A program made the translations under genes and the position numbers. This document shows positions 1 through 8,685 of a stretch of DNA of 36,082 nt, piece after piece. The DNA is taken from contig NZ_JAHYSG010000120.1 in NCBI RefSeq assembly GCF_022095675.1, positions 1-36,082 of the forward strand, given 5' to 3'. Positions within the stretch are counted from its first letter, which is position 1; each line of letters begins with the position of its first letter. This stretch comes from Dactylosporangium sp. AC04546 (lineage in GTDB: Bacteria; Actinomycetota; Actinomycetes; Mycobacteriales; Micromonosporaceae). A model generated the notes under the pieces. That model had not been told where the DNA came from. It was given only the letters and a program-made list of their open reading frames with translations, and searched no databases.

Positions 1-76
1 GACCCAAGGAAAGGCCTCACGTTCGGTCGGTCGACCGACCGACCGCGAGGCCTTTCCTTGGGTCGGTCGACCGACC
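1..76. repeat. Large interrupted palindrome with a repeated inner palindrome
   Basis: Two 18-bp arms (1-18 GACCCAAGGAAAGGCCTC and 47-64, its exact reverse complement) enclose a 28-nt centre. The centre contains the perfect 16-bp palindrome GGTCGGTCGACCGACC (25-40). The same 16-mer recurs at 61-76, overlapping the end of the right arm. As RNA, 1-64 would form a long cruciform-like hairpin. It could be the terminator of a gene left of the window, a protein-binding site or an extragenic repeat. The sequence shows the symmetry only; the function is unknown. Confidence 0.75.
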
Positions 77-83
77 TGACGCG

Positions 84-135
84 CCCGAACCCACCACCCG
101 AACCCACCGCCCGAACCCACCGCCCGAACCCACCG
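84..135. repeat. Tandem repeat, 4 x 13 bp
   Basis: Four consecutive copies of CCCGAACCCACCG lie at 84-96, 97-109, 110-122 and 123-135; only the first differs, ending in A. A partial CCCA follows. The array is non-coding and sits between the palindrome at the window start and the hairpin at 139-190. It looks like a slippage-type minisatellite; no function is visible. Confidence 0.85.
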
Positions 136-138
136 CCC

Positions 139-190
139 AGATCGATGGCGAGTTCTGGTTGCCATGACAGCCAAACACCGCCATCGATCT
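139..190. repeat. Extragenic hairpin repeat, copy 1 (divergent)
   Basis: The outer stem AGATCGATGGCG (139-150) pairs perfectly with CGCCATCGATCT (179-190). A short upper stem TGG/CCA flanks the 12-nt loop TTGCCATGACAG (159-170). The loop and its TCTGG/CCA flanks match the two other copies at 14258-14315 and 23041-23096, while the outer stem differs in sequence but keeps complementarity. This is the most divergent of the three copies. Confidence 0.7.
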
Positions 191-295
191 CCCGCGCCCT
201 TCGAGCCGGGAAGCGCCGCACCATCAGACCGACATATCCGATTTGTCACCCACCGCCGAACAAAACCGCGCCAGGCAACGTGCGGAACGCAGCGA

Positions 296-326
296 AAAAG
301 GGCCGCCCTGCGCGGGCGGCCCTTTT
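296..326 (-). terminator. Rho-independent-like terminator of the sigma factor gene
   Basis: A 13-bp perfect stem AAAAGGGCCGCCC (296-308) / GGGCGGCCCTTTT (314-326) with a 5-nt loop lies 19 bp beyond the sigma factor stop codon. Read on the minus strand, a GC-rich hairpin is followed by a run of T, the classic intrinsic terminator shape. Confidence 0.85.
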
Positions 327-344
327 CGATCAAGAGGCAGCGGA

Positions 345-1391
<1,047 letters not shown>

Positions 1392-1478
1392 TCCTACGGG
1401 AAGAAGCTTCGCTGAGCGGGCGTGAAGTGGCGGTGAGGCGGCGGAGCCGTGGCACGAATCCGTGAGTCCCGGTGGCGA

Positions 1479-1901
1479 TCAGACCTCCAGCAGCACCGTC
1501 CGTGGCCCCACGTTCACACTTTCGACGAGCATGTGGGTGCGGAATCGCCCGGTTTGCACGGATGCGCCGCGGGCGCGAAGTGCCGCGCAGAACTCCTCGA
1601 CCAAGGGCTCGGCGACCTCGGGCCGGGCGGCGGCGATCCAGGTCGGCCGCCGGCCCTTGCGAGCGTCGCCGTAGAGCGTGAACTGCGAGACGACGAGCAG
1701 CGGCGCCCCGACGTCGGACGCGGACTTCTCGTCGTCCAGGATGCGCAGTTCGTGCACTTTGCGGGCCATTGTCGCCGCGATCTCGGCGGAGTCCGAGTGC
1801 GTCACGCCGACCAGCACGAGCAGGCCGTCCGAGATCGACCCGACGACTTCCCCGGAGACCGTCACCGATGCCCGGGAAACGGTCTGCACCAATGCCCGCA
1901 T
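1479..1901 (-). CDS. dtd: D-aminoacyl-tRNA deacylase
   Basis: This 140-residue full-length Dtd homologue hydrolyses D-amino acids mischarged on tRNA (and, in this family, glycine on tRNA-Ala), acting in the cytoplasm as a homodimer. The signature SQFTL lies at residues 72-76, followed by [12 protein letters not shown]. The C-terminal Gly-Pro motif lies at residues 130-135 but reads NVGPRT, whereas most bacterial Dtd proteins have NxGPV/FT; the Arg after Pro is unusual. The ATG shares one base with the stop of the upstream methyltransferase gene (TGATG junction at 1901), so the two are probably translationally coupled. No separate promoter is apparent. Confidence 0.93.
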   Translation of the reverse strand: MRALVQTVSRASVTVSGEVVGSISDGLLVLVGVTHSDSAEIAATMARKVHELRILDDEKSASDVGAPLLVVSQFTLYGDARKGRRPTWIAAARPEVAEPLVEEFCAALRARGASVQTGRFRTHMLVESVNVGPRTVLLEV

Positions 1902-3364
1902 CAGGTCACCGGCAGCAGGATGCCGCGCTCCACCAGATGCGACACCAGCGGGATCGCCACCTCGGACAACACCGCCGGCGGTACCTCATGGGCCAGGGCC
2001 AGCACCTCGACCTGATCCGCCAGGGTCACCGTCCCGTCGCACGCACCCACCAGGGTCAGCGCGACCGGGTCGACCTCCTCGATCCACCGCAGCCCGCCGG
2101 TCAGGGCCAGCAGCTGCCGCTCGACCTCCCAGCCCTCCGCCCCCTGCACCGCCTCCTGCCGCAGCCGCAGCCCGGGCGCCACCCGGAACCGGGTGGCGAG
2201 CAGGTCGCCGTGGCGCAGGAGATCCTGCCGGTCGAACCAGTCGGCGACCAGCGGGCCGAGGGGGCCGTCGACGGTCTGCCGGAGGTCCTCGATGCGCACG
2301 GTCGGGTCGTCGTTGCCGCCGGCCCGCAGCGTGACCAGCCCGAACCCGACGGCGTCGACCTTCTGCGCGTCGAACCAGTCCAGCCAGGCCGCGGCGAGGG
2401 CCGGCTGGGCCCGCGGGTCCTCGCTCGCGTCGCTGAGCCAGAGGTTGACGTACCCCACGGGGTCGGACACCTCCCGCTGGATGACCCACGCGTCGAGGCC
2501 GGTCCCGGCCAGCCAGTCGCCGACCCGGTCCTCCCAGGACTCGCCGGCGACGTGCAGCCAGTTGGCCAGGAACTGCATGTGCCCGCCGTCGGCCAGCAGC
2601 CCCGGCGCGGCCGCGACGAGCTCGGCGCACACGGCGTCGCCGGGGCGGCCGGAGTCGCGGTACACATGATCCGAGAAGCCCGGCCCGGCGACGAACGGCG
2701 GGTTGCTCACGACCAGGTCGAAGCGGCGGCCGGCGACGGGTGCGACCAGGTCGCCCTCCAGCAGCTCCCAGTCGAGCCCGTTCAGCGCGGCGGTGGTCGC
2801 CGCGAACCGCAGGGCCCGGGGCAGGACGTCGGTCGCGGTCACCCGGTCGGCGTGGGTGGACAGGTGCAGGGCCTGCACGCCACAGCCGGTACCCAGGTCC
2901 AGCGCGGAGCCGACAGGCGCCCGCAGCGTCGCGGCGGCCAGCGTCGTCGACGCCCCGCCGATGCCGAGCACATGGTCGCCGGGAAGCGGGCGGCCGGGCC
3001 GCATGCCCGCGGAGAGGTCGGCGACGACCCACCAGTCGCCATAGGGCTCCAGCTCGACGGCCGCCCGCACGCCGTCGCCGTCGGCCTCCAGCAGCGCCGT
3101 CGCCGACTCCAGCGGCAGCGGCGCGAGCGCGGCGGCGACCCGGTCGAGCGGCTCGGTCTGACCGCAGACGAAGAGCCGGATCAGGGTGTCGAGCCGGCCG
3201 GGGCGGTCCTCGGTGATCCTCAGCGCGGCCCGGAAGTCGTTGCGGGCCGTCGCGTCCGTCGCGGCGGGGCCCAGATGATCACGGATACCCTGAGCGGTGT
3301 ACCCGGCCGAGGCGAGCGCCTCGCGCAGCCGGGCCAGGCCGGCGGTGTCGAGCAGTGCGTCCAC
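1901..3364 (-). CDS. Class I SAM-dependent methyltransferase with N-terminal winged-helix-like extension
   Basis: This 487-residue protein contains a Rossmann methyltransferase core with motif [17 protein letters not shown] (about residues 153-168), the acidic motif ATDVLPRAL and the catalytic motif NPPFV. NPPF/Y is typical of enzymes that methylate an amide or exocyclic amino nitrogen, as in HemK/PrmC, RsmC and other N-methyltransferases. The first ~150 residues resemble a small helical domain plus a beta segment found in actinobacterial relatives (DUF7059-type), and about 170 residues follow the catalytic core. The start is GTG, with AGGA about 8 nt upstream. The gene overlaps dtd by one base, suggesting joint expression and a translation-related substrate (rRNA, tRNA or a ribosomal protein). 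The substrate cannot be read from the sequence. Confidence 0.85.
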   Translation of the reverse strand: MDALLDTAGLARLREALASAGYTAQGIRDHLGPAATDATARNDFRAALRITEDRPGRLDTLIRLFVCGQTEPLDRVAAALAPLPLESATALLEADGDGVRAAVELEPYGDWWVVADLSAGMRPGRPLPGDHVLGIGGASTTLAAATLRAPVGSALDLGTGCGVQALHLSTHADRVTATDVLPRALRFAATTAALNGLDWELLEGDLVAPVAGRRFDLVVSNPPFVAGPGFSDHVYRDSGRPGDAVCAELVAAAPGLLADGGHMQFLANWLHVAGESWEDRVGDWLAGTGLDAWVIQREVSDPVGYVNLWLSDASEDPRAQPALAAAWLDWFDAQKVDAVGFGLVTLRAGGNDDPTVRIEDLRQTVDGPLGPLVADWFDRQDLLRHGDLLATRFRVAPGLRLRQEAVQGAEGWEVERQLLALTGGLRWIEEVDPVALTLVGACDGTVTLADQVEVLALAHEVPPAVLSEVAIPLVSHLVERGILLPVT

Positions 3365-3381
3365 CCTGACATCCTGCTACG

Positions 3382-3723
3382 TCAACGCTGATCGATCCCG
3401 ATGCAGGCGACGACCCGGCTGGCGTCGGCGGTCAGAAAGATCTGGAAGTGGGTCGGTGGATCCTCGATCTTGGCCTCACCGGTGCGCAGCGGGCGGTCGC
3501 CGGACGCCTCGAGCTGCTCGATCGCCTCGGCCCCGCCGAGCATCGGATTGCCGATCTTCGCCAGGTGCTTCGCGCGCCGCGCGTAGATCTGGGTCAGCTC
3601 GTCGGCCGGAATGGTGTGGTCCCAGACGACGAAATCCGCTCCGGCGCGGATCGCGTCGCCGCACGCTTCGAAGGCCGCACCCGGCTCCTCAGCGAGGAGC
3701 CGGAGCAGTGCTTCTCGGTCCAT
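3382..3723 (-). CDS. Conserved hypothetical protein, 113 aa
   Basis: I do not recognise a family. The protein is soluble, acidic to neutral, with no signal peptide or membrane segment and a plausible actinobacterial codon pattern. A helical N-terminus (residues 1-35) is followed by a segment beginning FVVWDHTIPADEL and a C-terminal half with beta-strand character (THFQIFLTADASRVVACIGI). It starts at an ATG and lies 17 bp upstream of the methyltransferase gene on the same strand, so it could be the first gene of a three-gene unit with the methyltransferase and dtd. Confidence 0.7.
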   Translation of the reverse strand: MDREALLRLLAEEPGAAFEACGDAIRAGADFVVWDHTIPADELTQIYARRAKHLAKIGNPMLGGAEAIEQLEASGDRPLRTGEAKIEDPPTHFQIFLTADASRVVACIGIDQR

Positions 3724-3754
3724 GGTCTATATGACCACAAGACGGGACATTCCA

Positions 3755-4204
3755 CTAGACGCCACAGTTCTTGAGTTCCGCCTTGATGGCCTGCGGTACC
3801 ACGTTGTCACAGACGCCGTCGGTTCCGCCCGCAAGCGCGATCCACATTTTCTGCGTGGCGTCGTAATGGAACAGGACGGTCGCCGGGTCGACGTTCGTCG
3901 GCTGGGCCTTGGCCGTCGCGTAGTCCTGGACGCAGCTGATGCCGGTGAGCCCCGCGCCGAGCACGATGTCCGACGACAGCTTCGCGTTGGCGTTGAAGGC
4001 CTTCTCCAGGGTGGCCGAGTCGACCGGGCAGCCGGCCTGCGGGCTCGCGCCCGGCTTGGTCGGCGCCGGGCCGGTCTGCGGGGGCAGGGACTCCTCCGGG
4101 CTCGCCGCGAGTGTGGTCGGCGCGATGCTCGGGGTCGAGCCGCCGCCGGAACAGCCGGTGAGCATTCCAGCGACGGCCAGGGGGAGGATGAGTTTCTTCA
4201 GCAC
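3755..4204 (-). CDS. Lipoprotein, tandem paralogue 1 of 3
   Basis: This 149-residue secreted lipoprotein has a KK N-region, a hydrophobic core and the lipobox LTGC with Cys18, so it should be diacylated and anchored to the outer face of the membrane. A Pro/Thr/Ser-rich spacer (about residues 20-58) leads to a globular domain of about 90 residues. That domain has four conserved cysteines (GCPVD, SCVQD, VCDN and a C-terminal NC) that could form two disulfides. The domain aligns along its whole length with the next two genes upstream. The start is GTG. It is the most divergent member of the trio (for example SCVQDYA where the others have SCYQGWA). No function is assigned; a cell-wall ligand or protein-binding role is only a guess. 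Confidence 0.82.
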   Translation of the reverse strand: MLKKLILPLAVAGMLTGCSGGGSTPSIAPTTLAASPEESLPPQTGPAPTKPGASPQAGCPVDSATLEKAFNANAKLSSDIVLGAGLTGISCVQDYATAKAQPTNVDPATVLFHYDATQKMWIALAGGTDGVCDNVVPQAIKAELKNCGV

Positions 4205-4214
4205 ATCGAAGAAT

Positions 4215-4679
4215 TTACTGGTTGCAATGCTTCAGTTTCGACTGCACCGTGGGTGGAACGAGGTTACGGCAAGGGTTGTCGGTCCCGCCGACAAGGGCGG
4301 TCCAGCTCTTCTTGCCCGTGTCGTACTTGAACACGACCACGGCGACGTCCATCTGCTCCGGCTGGGTGAGGGCGGTGGCCCATCCCTGGTAGCAGCTGAT
4401 CTCGGCGAAGCCCTTGCCGAGGATGACCTGCTCGGACACCTTCTTGCTGGCCTCGTAGGCCTTCTTGAGGGTCGCGGCGTCGACCGGGCAGCCGTCCTTG
4501 CCGACCGAGGCCGATGCGGCCGGGGCCGAGGGGGCGGCGCTGGACGGGGCGGCGCTGGAGGGTGCCGCGCTCGACGGCGCGGTGGACGCCGGCGCCGCGG
4601 TGGAGGTGGACGGCTCCTCGGAGGAGCAGCCGGCGAGCGCGATCGCCGTCAAGGCGACCGGGAGGAGGATCTTCTTCAA
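4215..4679 (-). CDS. Lipoprotein, tandem paralogue 2 of 3
   Basis: This 154-residue lipoprotein has the lipobox LAGC with Cys18. An Ala/Ser/Pro low-complexity spacer follows (repeated APSSA units, about residues 30-60). The shared four-cysteine domain begins at GCPVD and includes SCYQGWATALTQPE, VVFKYD and a GGTD motif. The start appears to be TTG, with a GAGGTG Shine-Dalgarno-like sequence 8 nt upstream and no in-frame ATG or GTG nearby. It lies 10 bp upstream of paralogue 1, which implies one transcript. It is most similar to paralogue 3; the block SCYQGWATALTQPE is identical in both, which suggests recent duplication or gene conversion. Confidence 0.82.
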   Translation of the reverse strand: MKKILLPVALTAIALAGCSSEEPSTSTAAPASTAPSSAAPSSAAPSSAAPSAPAASASVGKDGCPVDAATLKKAYEASKKVSEQVILGKGFAEISCYQGWATALTQPEQMDVAVVVFKYDTGKKSWTALVGGTDNPCRNLVPPTVQSKLKHCNQ

Positions 4680-4695
4680 CGTGACAACACCTCGG

Positions 4696-5139
4696 CTAGA
4701 CGCAGTTCTTCAGATGCGGCTGGACCGCCGCCGGAACGTTCGCCTTGCAGACCTGGTCGGTGCCGCCCATGACCGCGGCCCAGGCCTTCTTCGCGCTGTC
4801 GTACTTGAACACCACCACGGCGGGATCCGTCTGCGTCTCGGGCTGCGTGAGCGCGGTGGCCCAGCCCTGGTAGCAGCTGATGTCCTTGAAACCCTTGCCG
4901 ACCAGGATCGAGCCGGCGACCTCCGCGTTGGCCTGGAACGCCGTGCGGAGGGCAGCCGCGTCGACCGGGCAGCCGGCGTCCGCCGCCGCTGCGCTCGACG
5001 GGGCCGCGCTGGAGGGTGCGGCGGCGCTGGACGGCGCGGCCGCGCTCGACGCCGCGGCGGTGGTTTCGGCCGGCTCCTCGGACGAGCAGCCGGCGAGCGC
5101 GATCGCCGCGAGGGCGATCGGCGGAAGAATCCTCTGCAT
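4696..5139 (-). CDS. Lipoprotein, tandem paralogue 3 of 3
   Basis: This 147-residue lipoprotein begins at the ATG at 5139, which puts the lipobox LAGC at Cys18 as in the other two paralogues; a longer upstream frame exists but would bury the signal peptide. An Ala/Ser-rich spacer (about residues 25-55) precedes the four-cysteine domain (GCPVD, SCYQGWATALTQPE, VVFKYD, GGTD, C-terminal NC). As the first gene of the trio it probably carries the promoter, in the 71-bp gap to the divergent trmO gene. The function is unknown. Three adjacent copies with the same processing site but different spacers suggest dosage or diversification of a surface-exposed ligand-binding protein. Confidence 0.82.
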   Translation of the reverse strand: MQRILPPIALAAIALAGCSSEEPAETTAAASSAAAPSSAAAPSSAAPSSAAAADAGCPVDAAALRTAFQANAEVAGSILVGKGFKDISCYQGWATALTQPETQTDPAVVVFKYDSAKKAWAAVMGGTDQVCKANVPAAVQPHLKNCV

Positions 5140-5210
5140 CACACGCGGAATCTTGAGGCTTCCCAGAATCGCGTGGTTGTCGGCTTTTCGACACGCGGTA
5201 CCGTCACGAC

Positions 5211-5621
5211 ATGAGTGAATTTCCGGTCCGGGCCGTGGCCTGGGTGGAGTCCACATTGGAGGATCGCGCGGCCGCGCCGAAGCAGGGCGACGAGGGCGCG
5301 CCCGACTGCTGGGTGCGGTTCGTGCCGGGTCTGGAGCCGGCCCTCGACGGGCTGGTGCCGGGCGCCGAGGTGCTGGTGCTGACCTGGCTCGACCGGGCCG
5401 ACCGCACGGTGCTCGCGGTGCACCCGCGGGGTGACACGAGCCGGCCGCGCACCGGCGTGTTCGCCACCCGCTCCCCCGACCGGCCCAACCCGATCGGGCT
5501 GCACCGCGTGACGATCCTGTCGCTCGACGGCCTCGCCATGCGGGTGAGCAATCTGGAGGCCCTCGACGGCACGCCGGTGCTGGACGTGAAGCCGCTGCTG
5601 GGCGACCCCGGCGACCGCTAG
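5211..5621 (+). CDS. trmO: tRNA (N6-threonylcarbamoyladenosine37-N6)-methyltransferase TrmO family
   Basis: This 136-residue protein matches the compact TrmO/YaeB-like family. These enzymes use SAM to methylate N6 of t6A37 in certain tRNAs, and they form a beta-barrel methyltransferase rather than a Rossmann fold. Diagnostic segments are the GVFATRSPDRPNPIGLHRV block (residues 83-101) and the C-terminal LDGTPVLDVKP. It is shorter than E. coli TrmO (about 235 residues) because it lacks the C-terminal extension, as is common in actinobacteria and archaea. The ATG follows a short leader divergent from the lipoprotein genes. It converges on the acyltransferase gene with only 12 bp between stops. 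Confidence 0.88.
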   Translation: MSEFPVRAVAWVESTLEDRAAAPKQGDEGAPDCWVRFVPGLEPALDGLVPGAEVLVLTWLDRADRTVLAVHPRGDTSRPRTGVFATRSPDRPNPIGLHRVTILSLDGLAMRVSNLEALDGTPVLDVKPLLGDPGDR

Positions 5622-5633
5622 TCGGTCCAGAAA

Positions 5634-6803
5634 TCAGTTAGGGGCGGCGCCGACCGGCGTGCGCACCGAGCGCGGTGCCCAGTCCTTCAGCAGCAGCGCG
5701 GGCCGCTCGACGAGGTGCCAGGACAGCGTGGCGAGGACGAGCGCGCCGCTCGCGGACAGCACGATGTACGGCAGCACGCCCCAGGCGGCGCCGCCGGCGA
5801 GCGCGATGACCTGCTGCACGGGGAACGCGTAGATGTAGATGCCGTACGAGTAGTCGTGGCGGCGGCCGATGCCGTGCACCGCCTGCGGAAGGACGCTGGC
5901 CGCCCACACGAGCAGGTACGCGAACGCCGGCAGCCCCACGACGAAGAAGCCGCCGACGAGCATCGAGCCCGCGAACGCCGAGAACGCCACCAGTGCCAGC
6001 ATCGGGTGGACCGGGACGCGGTGGCGGTACAGCTGGATCGTCGCACCGAGCAGGAACAGGAAGCCCAGGTAGATCGTCATCTGCAGGTTCAGGGCGCCGA
6101 TCAGCGGGATCGGGCCGATCGCGCCGCGCTGCACCGGGCGCGTCGCCAGCCCGTGGGTCCCCACCGTGCGCAGGAAGTCGGACACGATCACGACGTAGGC
6201 GGCGAGCGCGAGCAGCGGGACCAGCCAGGGGCAGCGCCGCAGCACCCCGGTGGCGATCAGCGCGATCATGCCGGCGTAGCAGCTCAGCTCGTACACCAGG
6301 CTCCACAGCGAGCCGTTGAACACGCTCGCGTCCGTGAGCCGGCCGTACGGGGTCTCGGCGAACAGGTCCCCGATGCCCCACACGTGCGGGTTGCCGAACC
6401 AGTTGCCCCACGCGTAGGCGAGCGAGGCGCCCGGGTCGCCGAGCCGCCCGCGGGTCGCCAGGCTGACCAGCGGGGCCAGCACGAACGCGAGCACCAGCAG
6501 GCAGGTCCACAGGCCGGGGAAGATGCGCAGGAAGCGGTGCCAGGCGAAGCGGAGCGGGCCGAGCCGCCGGCCGCTCGCCGCGACCAGGAACCCGGACAGG
6601 ACGAAGAAGCCGTCGACGGCGAGCGTGCCGAGGTCCGTCTGGCCGTGGGTGAGGCCGAGGCCCGGGTTGGCAGCACCCGAGCCGAGCGGCCAGGAGTGCG
6701 CGACCAGCACCGCGAGGGCGAGCACGAGACGGAGCAGGCCCAACCCGTTGGCCTTGGGGTCGTACCGCGTCTGCAGCGTCATCACGCCAGGTCCAACGAC
6801 CAT
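5634..6803 (-). CDS. Acyltransferase 3 family membrane protein (OafA/YrhL type)
   Basis: This 389-residue polytopic protein has about ten hydrophobic segments. The N-terminal helix contains LRLVLALAVLVAHSWPLG with the conserved His expected in acyltransferase-3 proteins, followed by DGFFVLSGFLVA and the conserved Arg-rich loop RFAWHRFLRIFPGLW. This family transfers acyl groups such as acetyl from the cytoplasm to extracellular sugars, lipids or antibiotics. The C-terminus is a short basic tail without an SGNH domain. Starts at 6803 or 6782 are both possible; the second (MTLQTRYDPK) better fits related proteins. It is divergent from the next gene with 19 bp (or 40 bp) between starts. The acceptor is unknown. 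Confidence 0.87.
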   Translation of the reverse strand: MVVGPGVMTLQTRYDPKANGLGLLRLVLALAVLVAHSWPLGSGAANPGLGLTHGQTDLGTLAVDGFFVLSGFLVAASGRRLGPLRFAWHRFLRIFPGLWTCLLVLAFVLAPLVSLATRGRLGDPGASLAYAWGNWFGNPHVWGIGDLFAETPYGRLTDASVFNGSLWSLVYELSCYAGMIALIATGVLRRCPWLVPLLALAAYVVIVSDFLRTVGTHGLATRPVQRGAIGPIPLIGALNLQMTIYLGFLFLLGATIQLYRHRVPVHPMLALVAFSAFAGSMLVGGFFVVGLPAFAYLLVWAASVLPQAVHGIGRRHDYSYGIYIYAFPVQQVIALAGGAAWGVLPYIVLSASGALVLATLSWHLVERPALLLKDWAPRSVRTPVGAAPN

Positions 6804-6822
6804 TACGCACCAAAGACACTGA

Positions 6823-8685
6823 ATGCCCGACTTGCTCGTTAAGCGTGTTGTGCCAGTTCTCGCCCCGCTCCCCCCGGCAGCCGCGCCGCGACGGGTTCAC
6901 CTCCGCGTTCAACTGCCCACAGCCGCCCTGGTCGCGGGCGCGTGGGCACTCGTCGTGCTGCTGTACGCCGCCGGGCTGACCATCGCGCTGCCGCCGCTAC
7001 TGGTCCTCGCCGTCGCCGCGGTGCTGCGCGGCGGGAGCACGCTGTTCGACCGGCTCGCCCTCGCGGTCGCGCTGCTGACCGGTCTGACGTGCCTCGGCGG
7101 GCTGGCGTTCGCCGTCTGGCCCTGGGGCCTGCACCCGGTCGCCGTGGCGGGCACGGCATTCACGGCGCTGATCGTCACTGCCGCTTCCTGTGATCGGCGG
7201 CCGTCGCTCCCCCGACCCCACCGTACCGACGCCGTCGCGTTCGCCGCGATCGCCGCCGTCGCCACGCTGCTCACCCGGCCGCTGCTGCGCGACGGGATGA
7301 CCGGCCGCCTGGCCGGCGTGCTCGCCGGCGAGGACCTCGCCCGCCACGCGACGGTGTTCGACGCGATCCGCCAGACCGGCGGCTACCTGTTCCAGCAGCC
7401 GGAGGCGGCGGAGCGGCTCGTCTACCGCGGCATGGTCACCTACCCGCAGGGCTCACACCTGCTGGCCTCGCTCATCGACGGTTTCGTCCGCTCGTCTTCC
7501 GGGGACTTCGGCAGCGGTACCGCGATGCTGACGCACTATCTCGCCTACGTCGCCGGCGGGCACGTGCTGCTGACCCTCGCGCTGGTGTGGGCGGCCCGCT
7601 GGCTCGGCGGGGCCGGCCTGACCCCGGCCCGGCAGCTGCCGCTCGTCGCGTTCGTGGCCGGCATGTGCGGCCTCGGCCAGCTGGTGGCGCTGTGGCGGAT
7701 GGGGTACCCGAGCCAGACCGCCGGCCTGGCCGCGGCCGTCTCGCTGCTCGCGCTGCTGGCCCGGCCGCTGTCCCGGGTCCGCGAGCAGCTGCTGCTGGTG
7801 TCGGCGCTGCTGGTCGCGGTCGGCTTCACGTACTACCTGTACCTGCCGCCGGTCCTCGCGGCCGCGCTGGTGTGGTGCTGGCGTTCACGACACCGGCTGC
7901 GCGGCCACCGCGTGGCCGTCCCGGTGTGCGCCGTCGCGGGTGTCGTCTCGGCCGCCCCGATGGCCGCCGGCCTGCTCCTGGCCGGCCAGGCGGGCGCGCT
8001 GTTCACGGTCGGCTCCCTGCGCCTCGGCCGCCCCGTCCTCGTGGCCCTGGCCCTGCTGGTCGCGCTGGCGTTCCTGTCCGGCCGGGTCCGCCGCAGCCGG
8101 ATCTGGCGCGGCTACGCCCTCATGCTGACCCCGGTCGCGGGCTTCGCCGTGCTGCTGCTGGCCGCCCAGCGGCTGGCCGGCGCGGGCAGTGGCTACTACG
8201 CGAACAAGGCGCTGTTCCTGGTCTTCGCGGTCCTGCTGGCCGGCCTGGGCGCCGTGGCGACCGCCGTTCCGGCCGACCGGCCGCGGTGGCCGGCCGCGGT
8301 GGCGCTCTTCGTCGCCGTCGCCGGCACGTTCGCGTTCGTCGGCCGCCAGCACCACCCGACCCCGCTGTTCACCGCGGCCGACGCGATCCTGCGCACGTAC
8401 GCCCGCTACCCCTCCGGCCCGACCGTCATCGTCGGCGACGACAAGGGCTACGACTCGTACCGGATGACCCTGTTCCTCCAGACCCTCCAGCGCACGTCGG
8501 GCTCGCTGGCGCGGGCGACCTACGGCCCCGAGCCGGTGACCTCCCCGCACCGCCTGGACGCGGTGGTGGAGCGGGCGCCGGGCCCGCTGCGCCTGGTCGC
8601 CCTGTCCGAGAACGCCGAACGGCGGGCGCTGGAGGTCAGCGCCCGCCATCCGTCACGTGCTGTTGCAGTGGTACTGCTGGACTGA
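6823..8685 (+). CDS. Multi-pass membrane protein, GT-C glycosyltransferase-like
   Basis: This 620-residue protein has about 12-13 hydrophobic segments. An extracytoplasmic loop near residues 165-215 contains GEDLARHATVFDAI and YPQGSHLLASLIDGF. An acidic pair in the first large outer loop followed by a Tyr/His-containing segment is typical of GT-C fold enzymes, which use polyprenyl-phosphate sugars (arabinofuranosyl and mannosyl transferases). The C-terminal ~100 residues form a soluble outer domain (ADAILRTYARYPSGPTVIVG onward). No named family could be assigned with certainty, and a YfhO-like or DUF6541-like protein is possible. Its stop codon directly abuts the nrdJ stop codon on the other strand. 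The neighbouring acyltransferase fits a joint role in envelope polysaccharide, by inference. Confidence 0.75.
   Translation: MPDLLVKRVVPVLAPLPPAAAPRRVHLRVQLPTAALVAGAWALVVLLYAAGLTIALPPLLVLAVAAVLRGGSTLFDRLALAVALLTGLTCLGGLAFAVWPWGLHPVAVAGTAFTALIVTAASCDRRPSLPRPHRTDAVAFAAIAAVATLLTRPLLRDGMTGRLAGVLAGEDLARHATVFDAIRQTGGYLFQQPEAAERLVYRGMVTYPQGSHLLASLIDGFVRSSSGDFGSGTAMLTHYLAYVAGGHVLLTLALVWAARWLGGAGLTPARQLPLVAFVAGMCGLGQLVALWRMGYPSQTAGLAAAVSLLALLARPLSRVREQLLLVSALLVAVGFTYYLYLPPVLAAALVWCWRSRHRLRGHRVAVPVCAVAGVVSAAPMAAGLLLAGQAGALFTVGSLRLGRPVLVALALLVALAFLSGRVRRSRIWRGYALMLTPVAGFAVLLLAAQRLAGAGSGYYANKALFLVFAVLLAGLGAVATAVPADRPRWPAAVALFVAVAGTFAFVGRQHHPTPLFTAADAILRTYARYPSGPTVIVGDDKGYDSYRMTLFLQTLQRTSGSLARATYGPEPVTSPHRLDAVVERAPGPLRLVALSENAERRALEVSARHPSRAVAVVLLD

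Noticed and set aside
5140..5256. 39-codon N-terminal extension of lipoprotein paralogue 3
   Set aside because: It would place the signal peptide internally; the ATG at 5139 aligns the lipobox Cys with the two paralogues.
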